Origin: Candidatus Zipacnadia bacterium
Lineage (GTDB): Bacteria; Armatimonadota; Zipacnadia; Zipacnadales; Zipacnadaceae
Length of the DNA: 34,936 nt
Reading direction: 5' to 3'
Assembly: GCA_029819875.1 (NCBI GenBank)
Contig: JALGVG010000001.1
Span: 1 to 34,936, forward strand
A model generated the notes under the pieces. That model was not told the origin of the DNA. It worked only from the letters and a program-made list of their open reading frames with translations, and did no database searches. Shown here one piece after another: positions 1 through 9,270 of the stretch. The first letter of the stretch is position 1, and each line of letters opens with the position of its first letter. A program made the translations under genes and the position numbers.

Positions 1-1
1 A

Positions 2-2218
2 TCAGGTCATCGGCCGCATTCCGAAATCGCGCCATCCGCTGTCCAGCCGGATCCTGGGCATCTCGAACTCGAAGTACCAGCGGATGCTTATCGGCTCATG
101 TTCCGGCTCCACGTAGGCATAAAACAGCGCCGCCCGGCCCGCCACCTCGTCCACGATTTTCACCGGCGTGATCTGCGAGAAGCGGGCGGGGTCCTCCTCG
201 ACCTGCAGGTAGCGCAGCAGATCCGCCTCGTAGGCTTCAGCCTCGTTGGGGCGCAAGGCTGACAAATCCACCGGCTCGTGCTCATTCCACAGCGGCAAGG
301 AGGGGTCCGGGTGAGCGTCGCCGTCAGGGCAACTGACCCAGATAGGGGTATTCCAGGCATATTCGCCGTCCTGCTGGCGCAGGCGCACGTAGTAGGCATT
401 CTCATGCAAGGGGTGATCGTCGGTAAATTGCGCCTCGAAGTCGAGGGTGCCGGGGAACCAGGACTTCAAACAGCGGTCATTGCGGATGAGATCCACTCTT
501 TCAATGGGAGCACAGGCATGGGCCTTGACGGCGATTTCCACCGCGCCGTCGCACTGCACCCGGCTGCCGACACCCTGGCCGTCGGCGGTGACGAACAACA
601 ATATGCGGGCGCCGGTCGTGGCATAGGTGCGGCGTTGCCTGAGGGCCTGCCAGATGGCGTCGCGCTGGCAATGCTCGGCCCAAACTGCGGCCAGCGGTCC
701 GGTCCCGAAGGCGGTGTCCAGGACATTGAGGGTGGGCATCTGCCAGTGGTGATACCAGCCTGAGAAGAGGTGGGCCGAAACCGGTCCGCCGATGAGGGAG
801 AGATGGGTGTCGCCGGCACCGATTACGGCAGGGCGATAGCCGTAGGCGAGGGCGCGCTGCAGCAGCCATTCAAAGCACCCCCAGCCGCTGGCGATTTCGA
901 CGAGTGGCTCATGGGCGGGGCGCCACTGGTCCCAGCGAGGGAAGCCGCCGCCGACATGGCATTCCAGCAGCACGTCATCGCGGTCGCCGTAGGTTTCGAA
1001 CAGTTCCTCGATAGGTGACCAGGTGCCCAGGTAGCCGTCTGACCACTCGCGGAAGATGACGTTGCGGTCTCCCCCGCGGCCGGGGTGGGCTTCATAAGCC
1101 AGGAAGGGGACGTAGGTGCCCGGTTCGTCGTTATCCAGGTAGGCCTGCTGGTGGGTTTGCCAGACTTGCGGTTCGTCCGGCTGGTCGGGCGGCACCATCG
1201 GCCCGGGGGCCGCGAAATCGAGGCGTCCTATGCGGCGGGCTTGTTCGTGGCGCGCGGCGGGATGGACCTTGAAGCTCGGCTCATCCATGTAGGCAAGGTT
1301 GATGTCGCCCCAGGAATGGCAGTGCAAATCGCCCCACAGAAGCCGGAACTGCGGGGCCGTCTGGCAGAGCGTGGGGTTGCTGACAGCACGCAGGCGGCCG
1401 GTGGCGTCATGGGCGTGGACGCGGTACAGCCCCGGCTGGGTGACCTGCACGTTTTCAATTATCACAACTCCCCGGTCGTCAGGGCCGAACTGCACCGAGG
1501 AGGGAAGGTTGAGCATCCCCTCCGGCGCCTGGAGCGTGACCTCGCCGCTGTACTGCTCGCAGACATTGCGATTGAGGTCGAAGACGACCAGATGGACGGC
1601 GAACGGTTCGTAGGGGCACACGATCGAAGGCCCCAGCACCCACAGCATGTCAGCCTGAGGCTGCGAGACGATGGTAATGCGGGCCGGGCTGACGGCCAGA
1701 GACTTGTAAACGCCGCTGCCGTTGCGGTCGACGGCTGCACACAAGCGCGCCAGCGTAGTAGCGTCATAGACTTCGCTTCCTGCGCCGCCGGAGCGGCGGT
1801 CCCCTATTCGCACGGTGAACTCATCGCCCGGCTGCAGAGCGCCTTCCTCAACGAGCACCTGGGCGACGTTCGGCTTGTATTCCTGGTTGTAGGTGTTGAC
1901 GACCAGGCGCAATCGGGCGGCGGTAGCGGCTTCGAGGGTTACGTAGTCGCGGGCCGCGGGCGCGTAATCCTGCAGGTGGAAGGCTAACAGGAAGCCGCGT
2001 CGCTGGAAAAGGAAGCCGCCGCCGACCGCAACCGGCCGCGCGACCCTGACCCTCAGCTCCCAGGTGCCGACCCGGCCGGCGGTCAACTCGAATTCCGTGC
2101 CGCAGGAAATGGAGCCGTCAGCGCCTACAAAGGTGACCCAGAATTCGTCAGGTTCGGAGCCAGGTTGCGGCTCCACGGGGATAGCAACCGGCTGGCCCCG
2201 GTTCTTGGCCATGGTCAA
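2..2218 (-). CDS. DUF3604-family (PHP-like metal-dependent) protein
   Basis: 738-aa ORF with stop inside the window. Motifs LLWGDLHCHSWGD, FLAYEAHPGRGGDRNV, LLECHVGGG, VIGAGDTHLSLIGG and RRTYATTGARI are typical of DUF3604. Start is TTG 2218 (AAGGAG about 6 nt upstream) or ATG 2212. Confidence 0.85.
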   Translation of the reverse strand: MTMAKNRGQPVAIPVEPQPGSEPDEFWVTFVGADGSISCGTEFELTAGRVGTWELRVRVARPVAVGGGFLFQRRGFLLAFHLQDYAPAARDYVTLEAATAARLRLVVNTYNQEYKPNVAQVLVEEGALQPGDEFTVRIGDRRSGGAGSEVYDATTLARLCAAVDRNGSGVYKSLAVSPARITIVSQPQADMLWVLGPSIVCPYEPFAVHLVVFDLNRNVCEQYSGEVTLQAPEGMLNLPSSVQFGPDDRGVVIIENVQVTQPGLYRVHAHDATGRLRAVSNPTLCQTAPQFRLLWGDLHCHSWGDINLAYMDEPSFKVHPAARHEQARRIGRLDFAAPGPMVPPDQPDEPQVWQTHQQAYLDNDEPGTYVPFLAYEAHPGRGGDRNVIFREWSDGYLGTWSPIEELFETYGDRDDVLLECHVGGGFPRWDQWRPAHEPLVEIASGWGCFEWLLQRALAYGYRPAVIGAGDTHLSLIGGPVSAHLFSGWYHHWQMPTLNVLDTAFGTGPLAAVWAEHCQRDAIWQALRQRRTYATTGARILLFVTADGQGVGSRVQCDGAVEIAVKAHACAPIERVDLIRNDRCLKSWFPGTLDFEAQFTDDHPLHENAYYVRLRQQDGEYAWNTPIWVSCPDGDAHPDPSLPLWNEHEPVDLSALRPNEAEAYEADLLRYLQVEEDPARFSQITPVKIVDEVAGRAALFYAYVEPEHEPISIRWYFEFEMPRIRLDSGWRDFGMRPMT

Positions 2219-2304
2219 CTGTCACTCCTTGGCGGACAACTAATCCGGCAGTGCAATATGGGCCACAAGGCGAACGGCAAAGCCGCCGCTCCCGTAGGTG
2301 CTCC

Positions 2305-3234
2305 TTAGGTTCCGTCCAACAGCCGCAAGACCTCGTTCATGGTTGGGATACCGGCGCGGCCGCCCAGCTTGCGGCACTTGAGTGCGGCCACCGCCGCGGC
2401 AAAGCGCAGGTTGTACGGCAGATCATACCCCAGCGCCAGGCCGTAGGCGAAGGCCCCGTGGAAGACATCACCCGCCCCGGTAGTGTCCACCAGCGGCTGC
2501 ACCGGGAAAGCCGGCTGATAGATTACCTGGTCATCAACGAACGCCGTGCAGCCCCTTTCGCCCTGGGTCACCACAAGGGCACGGGGGTGCAGGTCGAGGA
2601 AACGGCGGGCGGCAAGCCCAAGGTCGTCGCTGCCGCCGTACCGGCAGGCGAAGCGCTCGGGCACCACGGGATAGTCGGCGAGGGCAAGAAGCTCATCCAC
2701 GTGCGGGCCCGGGCGCTCAATGTCCACCACCGTGGGGATGCCGGCCTGTTGCGCCCACCTGGCCGCCTGCAGCGCGGCGCGGGGATGGTGCAGGTCCAGC
2801 AGCAGCACCTTTCCGCTTACCACGAGCCGCCGCGGGACATCGCCTGCTTCCATCAGCGGCCACGAGCCATACTTGTACATTATGGTGCGCTGGCCGCCGG
2901 TACCGTGAGCTATGCAGATCGCCACCTGGGAGGTATGACCTTCCATGACCTGCAGGCCGGCGACACTGACACCCTCGGCGACCAGCGATTGGCGGGTCTT
3001 TGCGCCCCACTCGTCATCCCCCACGCGCCCGATGAAGCAGGCCTTGCCTCCGAGGCGGGTGACTGTCACGGTGGCGGTGGCGACCAGCCCGCCGCCTTGC
3101 TGGATAAGCTCCAGCAGCGGCTGCTTGTCATCAGGACCGGGGTAGTGTTCGACGATACCCACCAGGTCCCAGCAACAGCAGCCCAACCCGACGACATCGT
3201 ATTCGGGCGACGGACGCTCAGCCATGGCGGCCAT
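2305..3234 (-). CDS. PfkB-family carbohydrate kinase (ribokinase-like)
   Basis: Motifs DVVGLGCCCWDLVG, GGLVATATVTVTRLGGKACFIGRVGDDEWG and DTTGAGDVFHGAFAYGLALG (PfkB signature). The ORF could extend to TTG 3270; ATG 3234 or 3225 is more likely. Confidence 0.9.
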   Translation of the reverse strand: MAAMAERPSPEYDVVGLGCCCWDLVGIVEHYPGPDDKQPLLELIQQGGGLVATATVTVTRLGGKACFIGRVGDDEWGAKTRQSLVAEGVSVAGLQVMEGHTSQVAICIAHGTGGQRTIMYKYGSWPLMEAGDVPRRLVVSGKVLLLDLHHPRAALQAARWAQQAGIPTVVDIERPGPHVDELLALADYPVVPERFACRYGGSDDLGLAARRFLDLHPRALVVTQGERGCTAFVDDQVIYQPAFPVQPLVDTTGAGDVFHGAFAYGLALGYDLPYNLRFAAAVAALKCRKLGGRAGIPTMNEVLRLLDGT

Positions 3235-3244
3235 GTAATGGTCG

Positions 3245-4333
3245 TCAGTGTTCGATAACGGTGCGGTCAAACTCCACTCCGTCCGGCGTGATGGCCCGAA
3301 TCACCAGGCGTTGAGGAGAAACCTCGACCAGGCAGTAGTGCAGGGTGGTCTTGGCAAATTTCTGGTAGGGATTGGTTTTGACATTGACCGGATAAAGCGG
3401 GGCACCGCCACCACCGGTGATAATATAGGTCGTGTGATCGTGATAGCTGCGCTCGTAGACGTGGTCATGACCGCCGAAGACCACGTCCACGCCTCCTTCC
3501 TCCAGCACCGCGACGAACTTCTCCACCATCGTCTCGTTAATCCCGCGCGCGCTACCGAACGGTGGGTGATGGAAGAAAGCGATCCGCCACTTGATGTTGG
3601 CGGGGACGGCGGCCAGTTGCCGGCGGGCCCACTGCACTTGCTCGTCCAGCCTGTCATTGCTGTCCAGGGCCAGGAAGAAGCAGTTGCCGTAAGTGAAGCT
3701 GTACCAGCGCTTGTTGTAGTCTCCCCCACCTCGCGGCAGCGGCCACATCTGGTAGTAGATGATGGAATTGCGCTCGTGGTTGCCGAGGACAGTGTACATC
3801 GGCACACGGGCCAGCAGGATGCCGGCTACCCCAAAAAACTTGTGCCAGTCCTGGATGTTTTTGCCGTTGCTGACGATATCGCCGGTGTGAAGGATGAATT
3901 GCCGCGGAGTGCGGAATATGGCGGAAACAACCTTGCGATGGGCGTCTACGCGGGTGCGAGTATCACCATAGACAATGAAGTTGAAATGCTCCAGGTTCAG
4001 TGGCGGAGTGGTGAAGGCGAAGGGGCCCTTGGTGGTGCTGAGGCCAGCCGCTTGGGCGCGGACCTGGTAGTGGTATGTTTGGCCGGGCTCAAGCCCCACA
4101 AGCTGGGCTTCATGGTAGATGCCCTCGGCGGTGAGGGTTTGCTCCAGTCCCTCCATCACCACCTGCCCCCGGGTCGGAACGTTGGTCCGCCAACTGATGC
4201 GTATGGAAGTGGGTGTCAGGTCGCTGAGAACGGGGCCCCAGATTATTTGCGGGCCGGCGAAGGCAAGCTGTGTCGTGGCGAGCAACAGGATGAAAACTGC
4301 GAGAGTAAAGGAGGTAAGGCGGCGTGGTTTCAT
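3245..4333 (-). CDS. Secreted metallophosphoesterase with purple-acid-phosphatase-like N-terminal domain
   Basis: Signal peptide MKPRRLTSFTLAVFILLLATTQLAFA. Calcineurin-like motifs YGDTR, HTGDIVSNG, LGNHE, FFHHPPFG and GGHDHVYER. N-terminal Fn3-like region (IRISWRTNVPTRGQVVMEG). ATG 4333 is preceded by AAAGGAGAG. Confidence 0.88.
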   Translation of the reverse strand: MKPRRLTSFTLAVFILLLATTQLAFAGPQIIWGPVLSDLTPTSIRISWRTNVPTRGQVVMEGLEQTLTAEGIYHEAQLVGLEPGQTYHYQVRAQAAGLSTTKGPFAFTTPPLNLEHFNFIVYGDTRTRVDAHRKVVSAIFRTPRQFILHTGDIVSNGKNIQDWHKFFGVAGILLARVPMYTVLGNHERNSIIYYQMWPLPRGGGDYNKRWYSFTYGNCFFLALDSNDRLDEQVQWARRQLAAVPANIKWRIAFFHHPPFGSARGINETMVEKFVAVLEEGGVDVVFGGHDHVYERSYHDHTTYIITGGGGAPLYPVNVKTNPYQKFAKTTLHYCLVEVSPQRLVIRAITPDGVEFDRTVIEH

Positions 4334-4426
4334 GCGAGGCTCTCCTTTGCAAGTAAATTCCGGCCTAGCGGATTTGCAAGCCGGGCACACCTATGCCGCC
4401 GCAGTGCGGCTACAGGCCGATGCTAC

Positions 4427-4906
4427 CTACTTTCCCGTGTGGCCGAAGCCACCCGCGCCACGCTCCGTATCCGGCAGCCGGTCGACAGGCTGCCAGGCCG
4501 CCCTCGCCACCGGGCAGATAACCATCTGGGCGATGCGGTCACCGCGGTTGATTACGATCGGTTCCTCCCCCAGGTTGGCGACAATGACCTCAACAACGCC
4601 TCTGTAATCAGCATCAATGGTACCCGGTGAGTTGAGCAATGTCAGCCCCTGGCGCAGCGCCAGGCCGCTTCGCGGTCGAATCTGGGCTTCATACCCCGGC
4701 GGGATGGCGATACGCAGGCCCGTGCTTACCAGGGCCCGGTGGCCCGGCCGAAGCACCAGCGGCTCGCTGACAGCAGCCCGCAGGTCCATGCCGGCGGCGT
4801 GGGTAGTCTGATAAGCGGGCAACGGCAGGCCCTCGGCTTCAGGGGTGACCTGAACCTGAATTTGCACTGTAACCTGGTCGTCAGAGCCAGGAATAACCGG
4901 TAGCAT
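4427..4906 (-). CDS. dut: Deoxyuridine 5'-triphosphate nucleotidohydrolase (dUTPase)
   Basis: Trimeric dUTPase motifs [54 protein letters not shown] and [11 protein letters not shown]. Confidence 0.95.
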   Translation of the reverse strand: MLPVIPGSDDQVTVQIQVQVTPEAEGLPLPAYQTTHAAGMDLRAAVSEPLVLRPGHRALVSTGLRIAIPPGYEAQIRPRSGLALRQGLTLLNSPGTIDADYRGVVEVIVANLGEEPIVINRGDRIAQMVICPVARAAWQPVDRLPDTERGAGGFGHTGK

Positions 4907-4915
4907 ACGGCCGCA

Positions 4916-4921
4916 ATTATA
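4916..4921 (-). promoter_or_regulatory. Candidate -10 element (TATAAT) for dut
   Basis: Minus-strand TATAAT about 10 nt upstream of ATG 4906. Weak TTGCAC -35-like hexamer 18 nt upstream. Confidence 0.45.
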
Positions 4922-5035
4922 TCACGCCACAAGCTGGGTGTGCAACATGGCCGGCTGGCAGGTAGAAGTGCTGCTGCAGGAGAAAAGACACCAAACAGCA
5001 AGAAGCGTAGCACCGCTTCAACGGAGGCAAGAGGG

Positions 5036-5905
5036 GTGCAAGATATCACCATCGCAGCCATACAAATGAACGCCCGCCTGGGGGAGGTGGAGCGCAACCT
5101 TGACAGCATAGAGCGGTGGGCACGCCAGGCGGCGGCCGCAGGTGCCGAGCTGGTGTGTTTCCCCGAGTTGTGCATATCAGGACACTGGTGCGCCGGCGAA
5201 GTATGGAGCGTTGCCGAGCCAGTGCCGGAAGGGCCCAGTTGCCGGAGACTGGGCAAACTGGCCCGGGAGCTGGGCATCTACCTGTCCGTGGGCCTTGCCG
5301 AACTGCAGGCAGGCATCGCCTACAACACGCAGGTCATCATCGGGCCGACGGGCGTGATAGGCAAGCAGCGCAAGCTGCACATGTCGGCGGACGAGTACTT
5401 CCACTTCCGCACGGGGACGCGGATTCCGGTACTCGATATCGGCAAGTGCCGGCTGGGCATCGGCATTTGCTACGACAACATCTTCCCCGAGGTGGCGCGG
5501 ATTGCGGCTGTCAAGGGGGCGGAAGTGTACCTGATGCCGCACGCGGCGCGCATTGGGGCATGGCCCCAGACAACAGGGGAGCAGCAACAGGTGGTGGCGA
5601 CCAACAAGAAGTTGTGGGCCAAGGTGTACGCCGCCAGGGCGTATGACAACGGCATGTACGTGGTGGTCTGCAACCAGGCCGGGCCGGCCGGCGAGGAACC
5701 GCCGACCAATCACGGGGGCGGGATCATGGTCTTCGACCCGACCGGGGAGTTGATAGCCGAGTCGCGCACCCGCGTCATCGAGGAGGAAATGGTTGTCTGC
5801 CGGCTGCAAGCAGAACTGTTCGCGCAGCGGCGCAAGGCCAGTTGCTTCAACCTGCAAACGCGGCGGCCGGAGATATACGGCGAGCTGACCAAGCCCACAG
5901 ACTAG
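5036..5905 (+). CDS. Carbon-nitrogen hydrolase (nitrilase superfamily)
   Basis: Glu-Lys-Cys triad contexts CFPELCISG, KQRKLHMSADEYFHF and GIGICYDNIFPE. GTG 5036 has GGAGG upstream (5022-5026). The ORF track starts further upstream at 4940. Confidence 0.88.
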   Translation: MQDITIAAIQMNARLGEVERNLDSIERWARQAAAAGAELVCFPELCISGHWCAGEVWSVAEPVPEGPSCRRLGKLARELGIYLSVGLAELQAGIAYNTQVIIGPTGVIGKQRKLHMSADEYFHFRTGTRIPVLDIGKCRLGIGICYDNIFPEVARIAAVKGAEVYLMPHAARIGAWPQTTGEQQQVVATNKKLWAKVYAARAYDNGMYVVVCNQAGPAGEEPPTNHGGGIMVFDPTGELIAESRTRVIEEEMVVCRLQAELFAQRRKASCFNLQTRRPEIYGELTKPTD

Positions 5906-5944
5906 GCATTTGGTAATCAACTTCTTGGGAAGGAACACAACACT

Positions 5945-7318
5945 GTGTCGAGTACGAAGATAGTGCTAATCGGGGCCGGAAGTGTCAAGTTCACCCAGGG
6001 CCTGCTGGCTGACATCATGCTTTCGGACTTTTGTGACGAATGGACTGTAGCGCTGGTGGACATCAATCCCGAGGCGCTGGAGGTCGCGCACGGATTGGCC
6101 AAGCGCATGCTGCAGGTGCGGCCGGCTCCGGTGCGGCTGGAGGCCAGTACCGACCGCAGGGACGTGCTGGAAGGGGCCGACGTGGTCGTCACCACCATCG
6201 GCGTCGGTGGCCGCCGCGCGTGGGAGACCGACGTGTTTGTGCCCCGCGAGCACGGCATCTACCAGCCGGTGGGCGATTCGGTGATGGCAGGGGGGCTGTC
6301 GCGCGCGCTGCGCCAGATTCCGCCGATGGTGGAGATTGCCCGCGATGTCTTGGCCCTGGCACCCGGGGCGCGGTTTTACAACTATGCCAACCCGATGACC
6401 GCCATCTGCCGCGCGGTGCAGTTAGCCACCGGCGCGGAACTGGTGGGCCTCTGCCACGGGGTCATGGGGTCGTTGCGCGACATCGCCGACCTCCTGGAGT
6501 TGAACGACGCGGACCTGGTGGGGCTGACCGTCGGCGTCAACCACCTGACATTCCTGCTGAACCTGCGCTGGCGCGGCCAGGATGCCTGGCCCCTGCTCAA
6601 GCAACTGGGCGGGGTGGAACTAACCGAGGCCGACAAGCGGCAACTGGCCGTACTTGCGCAGATGGGGGCAAGCTGCCAGGCGGTCGGCGCGATGCGCGAG
6701 CAGCACCCGTTCAGTTGGGAGCTGTTTGACCTCTACGGTGCCCTGCCGTTGGTGGGTGACTGCCATGTCTGCGAATTCTTCCCCGCTCTGTTCAGAAACG
6801 GCTCTTACTACGGCAAGACGTTAGGGGTGGACGTCCACTCGTTCGAGGCGATAATCGAGCGCGATGACCGCAACTACGAGCAGATGGTGCGGCGGGCGCG
6901 GGGCGAGGAGCCGATAGACGAAAGCCTGTTCGACCGCGCGCCGGGAGAACACGAGCAGTTGCTGGACATAATCAAGTCGGTGCTGGCCGACGAGGGTCGG
7001 ATCTTTTCAGCCAACGTTCCCAACAACGGGGCAGTGGCCAACGTGGCCGACGAGATGGTGTTGGAGGTGCCCTGCGTGTTCCAGGCGACGGGGGCCTATC
7101 CGTTGGCCATCGGCGAGGTGCCGGCGTGGCTGGCCGGCATCCTGGCCCAGCGCCACTGCGTGACGGAGCTGACGGTTCAGGCGGCCCTCAACGGCTGTGC
7201 CAAGACCTTTGCACAGGCGCTGCTGGCCGAAGGGATGGCGGACTCGATCGCGGCGGCCCAGCGGCTGGCTGATGATCTCATCAAGGCCCAGGCCGAGTAC
7301 CTTCCGCAATTTGCGTAG
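5945..7318 (+). CDS. Glycoside hydrolase family 4 protein (alpha-galactosidase/6-phospho-glycosidase-like, NAD-dependent)
   Basis: N-terminal NAD-binding IVLIGAGSVKFTQGLLADI, plus FYNYANPMTAICRA, LCHGVMGS, GVNHLTFLL and GDCHVCEFFP. GTG start with upstream GGAAGGA. Confidence 0.88.
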   Translation: MSSTKIVLIGAGSVKFTQGLLADIMLSDFCDEWTVALVDINPEALEVAHGLAKRMLQVRPAPVRLEASTDRRDVLEGADVVVTTIGVGGRRAWETDVFVPREHGIYQPVGDSVMAGGLSRALRQIPPMVEIARDVLALAPGARFYNYANPMTAICRAVQLATGAELVGLCHGVMGSLRDIADLLELNDADLVGLTVGVNHLTFLLNLRWRGQDAWPLLKQLGGVELTEADKRQLAVLAQMGASCQAVGAMREQHPFSWELFDLYGALPLVGDCHVCEFFPALFRNGSYYGKTLGVDVHSFEAIIERDDRNYEQMVRRARGEEPIDESLFDRAPGEHEQLLDIIKSVLADEGRIFSANVPNNGAVANVADEMVLEVPCVFQATGAYPLAIGEVPAWLAGILAQRHCVTELTVQAALNGCAKTFAQALLAEGMADSIAAAQRLADDLIKAQAEYLPQFA

Positions 7319-7330
7319 ATTACCGAGGCG

Positions 7331-8971
7331 ATGATCGGGATGAATCTGGACCTGTTTGATGCACATTGCTACGTGGGACGGTTCCAGCATTACGACAGCC
7401 AGTATTTCTATTCAGCGGAGGAGCTGCTGGCGGAGATGGACCACTACGGCATTGCCGAGGCGCTGGTGTGCGACACCCTGTCCCGGGAAATAGACCCGCG
7501 GGCGGGCAACCCGCGCATCGTGAAATTATGCCGCGAGCAGCCGCGCCTGTACCCTTCGTGGTCGCTGGCCCCTCCGCTGCAGTCGCTGCCATTCCCGTTG
7601 GACGAACTGCTGGACAGGATGGCCGAGGCCGGCGTGCGGGCGGTGCGCTTCTTCCCCGGTCATCTCAAGTTTCCCATTGAGGACTGGGCGCTGGGCCCTA
7701 TCCTGGAGGTGCTGGAGGAGGGGCGGGTGCCGGTTTTCTTCGACCCCACCCCGCAACTGCGTGCCACCGACCGGGACATGACGGACTGGGATGCACTGGT
7801 GCGCATCTGCAAGGCCCATCCCAAGCTGCCGGTCATCGCCACCGAGCAGCGGATGTACTGGTACGACCGCACCTGGTACCCGGCGCTGGAGGCGTGTGAC
7901 AACCTGCACATTGAATTAAGTCCGTTCTGGATGTACAAGGGCATAGAGTTCGTGTGCCGGGAGTACGGTGCCGACAGGTTGATTTTCGGCACGCGCCTGC
8001 CGGTGCGCGACGCGGGGACGACTATCGCCCAACTGCAGTATGCAGAAGTCAGCGAGCAGGAGAAGCAGGCCATTGCCGGGGGGAACCTGCGGCGGCTGCT
8101 TGCGGAGGCGCTGCCCGGCCGAGAGCCGGTGCCACAGGCCAAGAGGGAGCCGGTGAAGCTGCCACCGCCGGACCCGGCAAAGGGCAAGTGGTACCTGGCC
8201 ATGCGAGAGGCCCAGGAGCCGTTCGAGGGCGAGGTGCTGATAGACACGCACACGCACATCGGGCTGGGCGCCCCGTACTTTTTGCCGGATTCGGAGCCCG
8301 AGGAGCTGGTTCACCAGCTTGACCGTCACGGTTTTCAGAAGATGGTGACGTTTGCATTTGCCGGCCTGATGGGAGACTGGACGTGGGGGAATGATTTTGC
8401 GCACCAGGCAGCCCGCCAGTTCCCCGGGCGCATTCTGCCGCTTGCCGCCGTGAACCTGTGGAACGAGGCGGAGATGGTCAAGGAGATGACGCGCTGCTGC
8501 GATGAGCTGGGCTTTTGGGGGGTGAAGCTGCACCCGTGGTGGAACCAGTATCCCGAAGCGGGCGAGCACGTGCGGCGGTGCTGCGAATTCGTCCACGAGC
8601 GGGGACTGATCATCGTCAACCACTACTGGGGGCCGCCGCAGTTGCTGGACGAGCTGGCGAGCGAATTCCCCAATGCCTGGATGATAACCGGGCACCTGAC
8701 ACTGGACGACGGCTACTGCCGGGTGGTGAACAGGCACGAGAACGTGTACGTGGGTAGCTGCTTGCCCATCTTGCGCGGGGAAGTGGAGGCGGCGGTGTCG
8801 CGCCTGGACGTGGACAAGATATTGTTCGGCTCCGACGTCCCTGACTTGCCCATTCCCCTGGGATTCGGCTCGATACTGTATGCGCGGATAGATGACGAGG
8901 CCAAGCGCAAGATAATGGGCCTCAATGCCCAGCGGCTGCTGGAACTGGTAGCCAAGAACCGCAGTCAATAG
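7331..8971 (+). CDS. Fused double amidohydrolase-like (Amidohydro_2-type) protein; only the C-terminal domain keeps metal-ligand motifs
   Basis: Two repeated modules. Module 1: LFDAHCYVG...LIFGTRLPV. Module 2: LIDTHTHIG...LIIVNHYWG...MITGHLT...ILFGSDVPD. Confidence 0.82.
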   Translation: MIGMNLDLFDAHCYVGRFQHYDSQYFYSAEELLAEMDHYGIAEALVCDTLSREIDPRAGNPRIVKLCREQPRLYPSWSLAPPLQSLPFPLDELLDRMAEAGVRAVRFFPGHLKFPIEDWALGPILEVLEEGRVPVFFDPTPQLRATDRDMTDWDALVRICKAHPKLPVIATEQRMYWYDRTWYPALEACDNLHIELSPFWMYKGIEFVCREYGADRLIFGTRLPVRDAGTTIAQLQYAEVSEQEKQAIAGGNLRRLLAEALPGREPVPQAKREPVKLPPPDPAKGKWYLAMREAQEPFEGEVLIDTHTHIGLGAPYFLPDSEPEELVHQLDRHGFQKMVTFAFAGLMGDWTWGNDFAHQAARQFPGRILPLAAVNLWNEAEMVKEMTRCCDELGFWGVKLHPWWNQYPEAGEHVRRCCEFVHERGLIIVNHYWGPPQLLDELASEFPNAWMITGHLTLDDGYCRVVNRHENVYVGSCLPILRGEVEAAVSRLDVDKILFGSDVPDLPIPLGFGSILYARIDDEAKRKIMGLNAQRLLELVAKNRSQ

Positions 8972-9147
8972 AGGCCGCAGGCTGTGTTGTGCGCCGAACC
9001 ATGCACCCAGTTTCCGATGGCGGCCCACAGGCCGGCGGCAGCAATCGCGACGAGGACGCCAAGCAGGGCGTACTCGAGTGCAACTGCGCCCGCGCGGTCA
9101 GTTACCAGTTCGGCAAGCAGGCAGGCAAGCCTTGATCTCAGCTTCAT
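8965..9147 (-). CDS. Flp/Fap-type (type IVb) pilin-like small protein
   Basis: 60 aa: MKLRSRLACLLAELVTDRAG/AVALEYALLGVLVAIAAAGLWAAIG. Prepilin-like G/A site with conserved LEYALL and a hydrophobic helix. GGAG upstream. Confidence 0.75.
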   Translation of the reverse strand: MKLRSRLACLLAELVTDRAGAVALEYALLGVLVAIAAAGLWAAIGNWVHGSAHNTACGLY

Positions 9148-9209
9148 GGGCGTGTGCTCCGTAATAGCTAATCGGCAGCCACAAGGGTCATCTTGAAGGC
9201 AGGGAGGGT

Positions 9210-9243
9210 AAAAAAACCGCCGCCCGGACGGACCGGGCGGCGG
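9210..9243 (-). terminator. Rho-independent terminator for the DUF6807 gene
   Basis: Perfect 11-bp inverted repeat CCGCCGCCCGG-ACGGA-CCGGGCGGCGG (9217-9243). On the minus strand it is followed directly by T7 (A7 at 9210-9216 on +). It lies 28 nt past the stop at 9271. Confidence 0.9.
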
Positions 9244-9270
9244 TTGCGTGCCAGGCGGGGTGTGCCGGGC

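Noticed and set aside
1085-1987. 300-aa plus-strand ORF inside the DUF3604 gene
   Set aside because: Antisense shadow ORF without family motifs.
3248-4630. 460-aa plus-strand ORF antisense to the metallophosphoesterase and dut
   Set aside because: No recognisable domain; both opposite-strand genes have clear catalytic motifs. Shadow ORF from high-GC codon structure.
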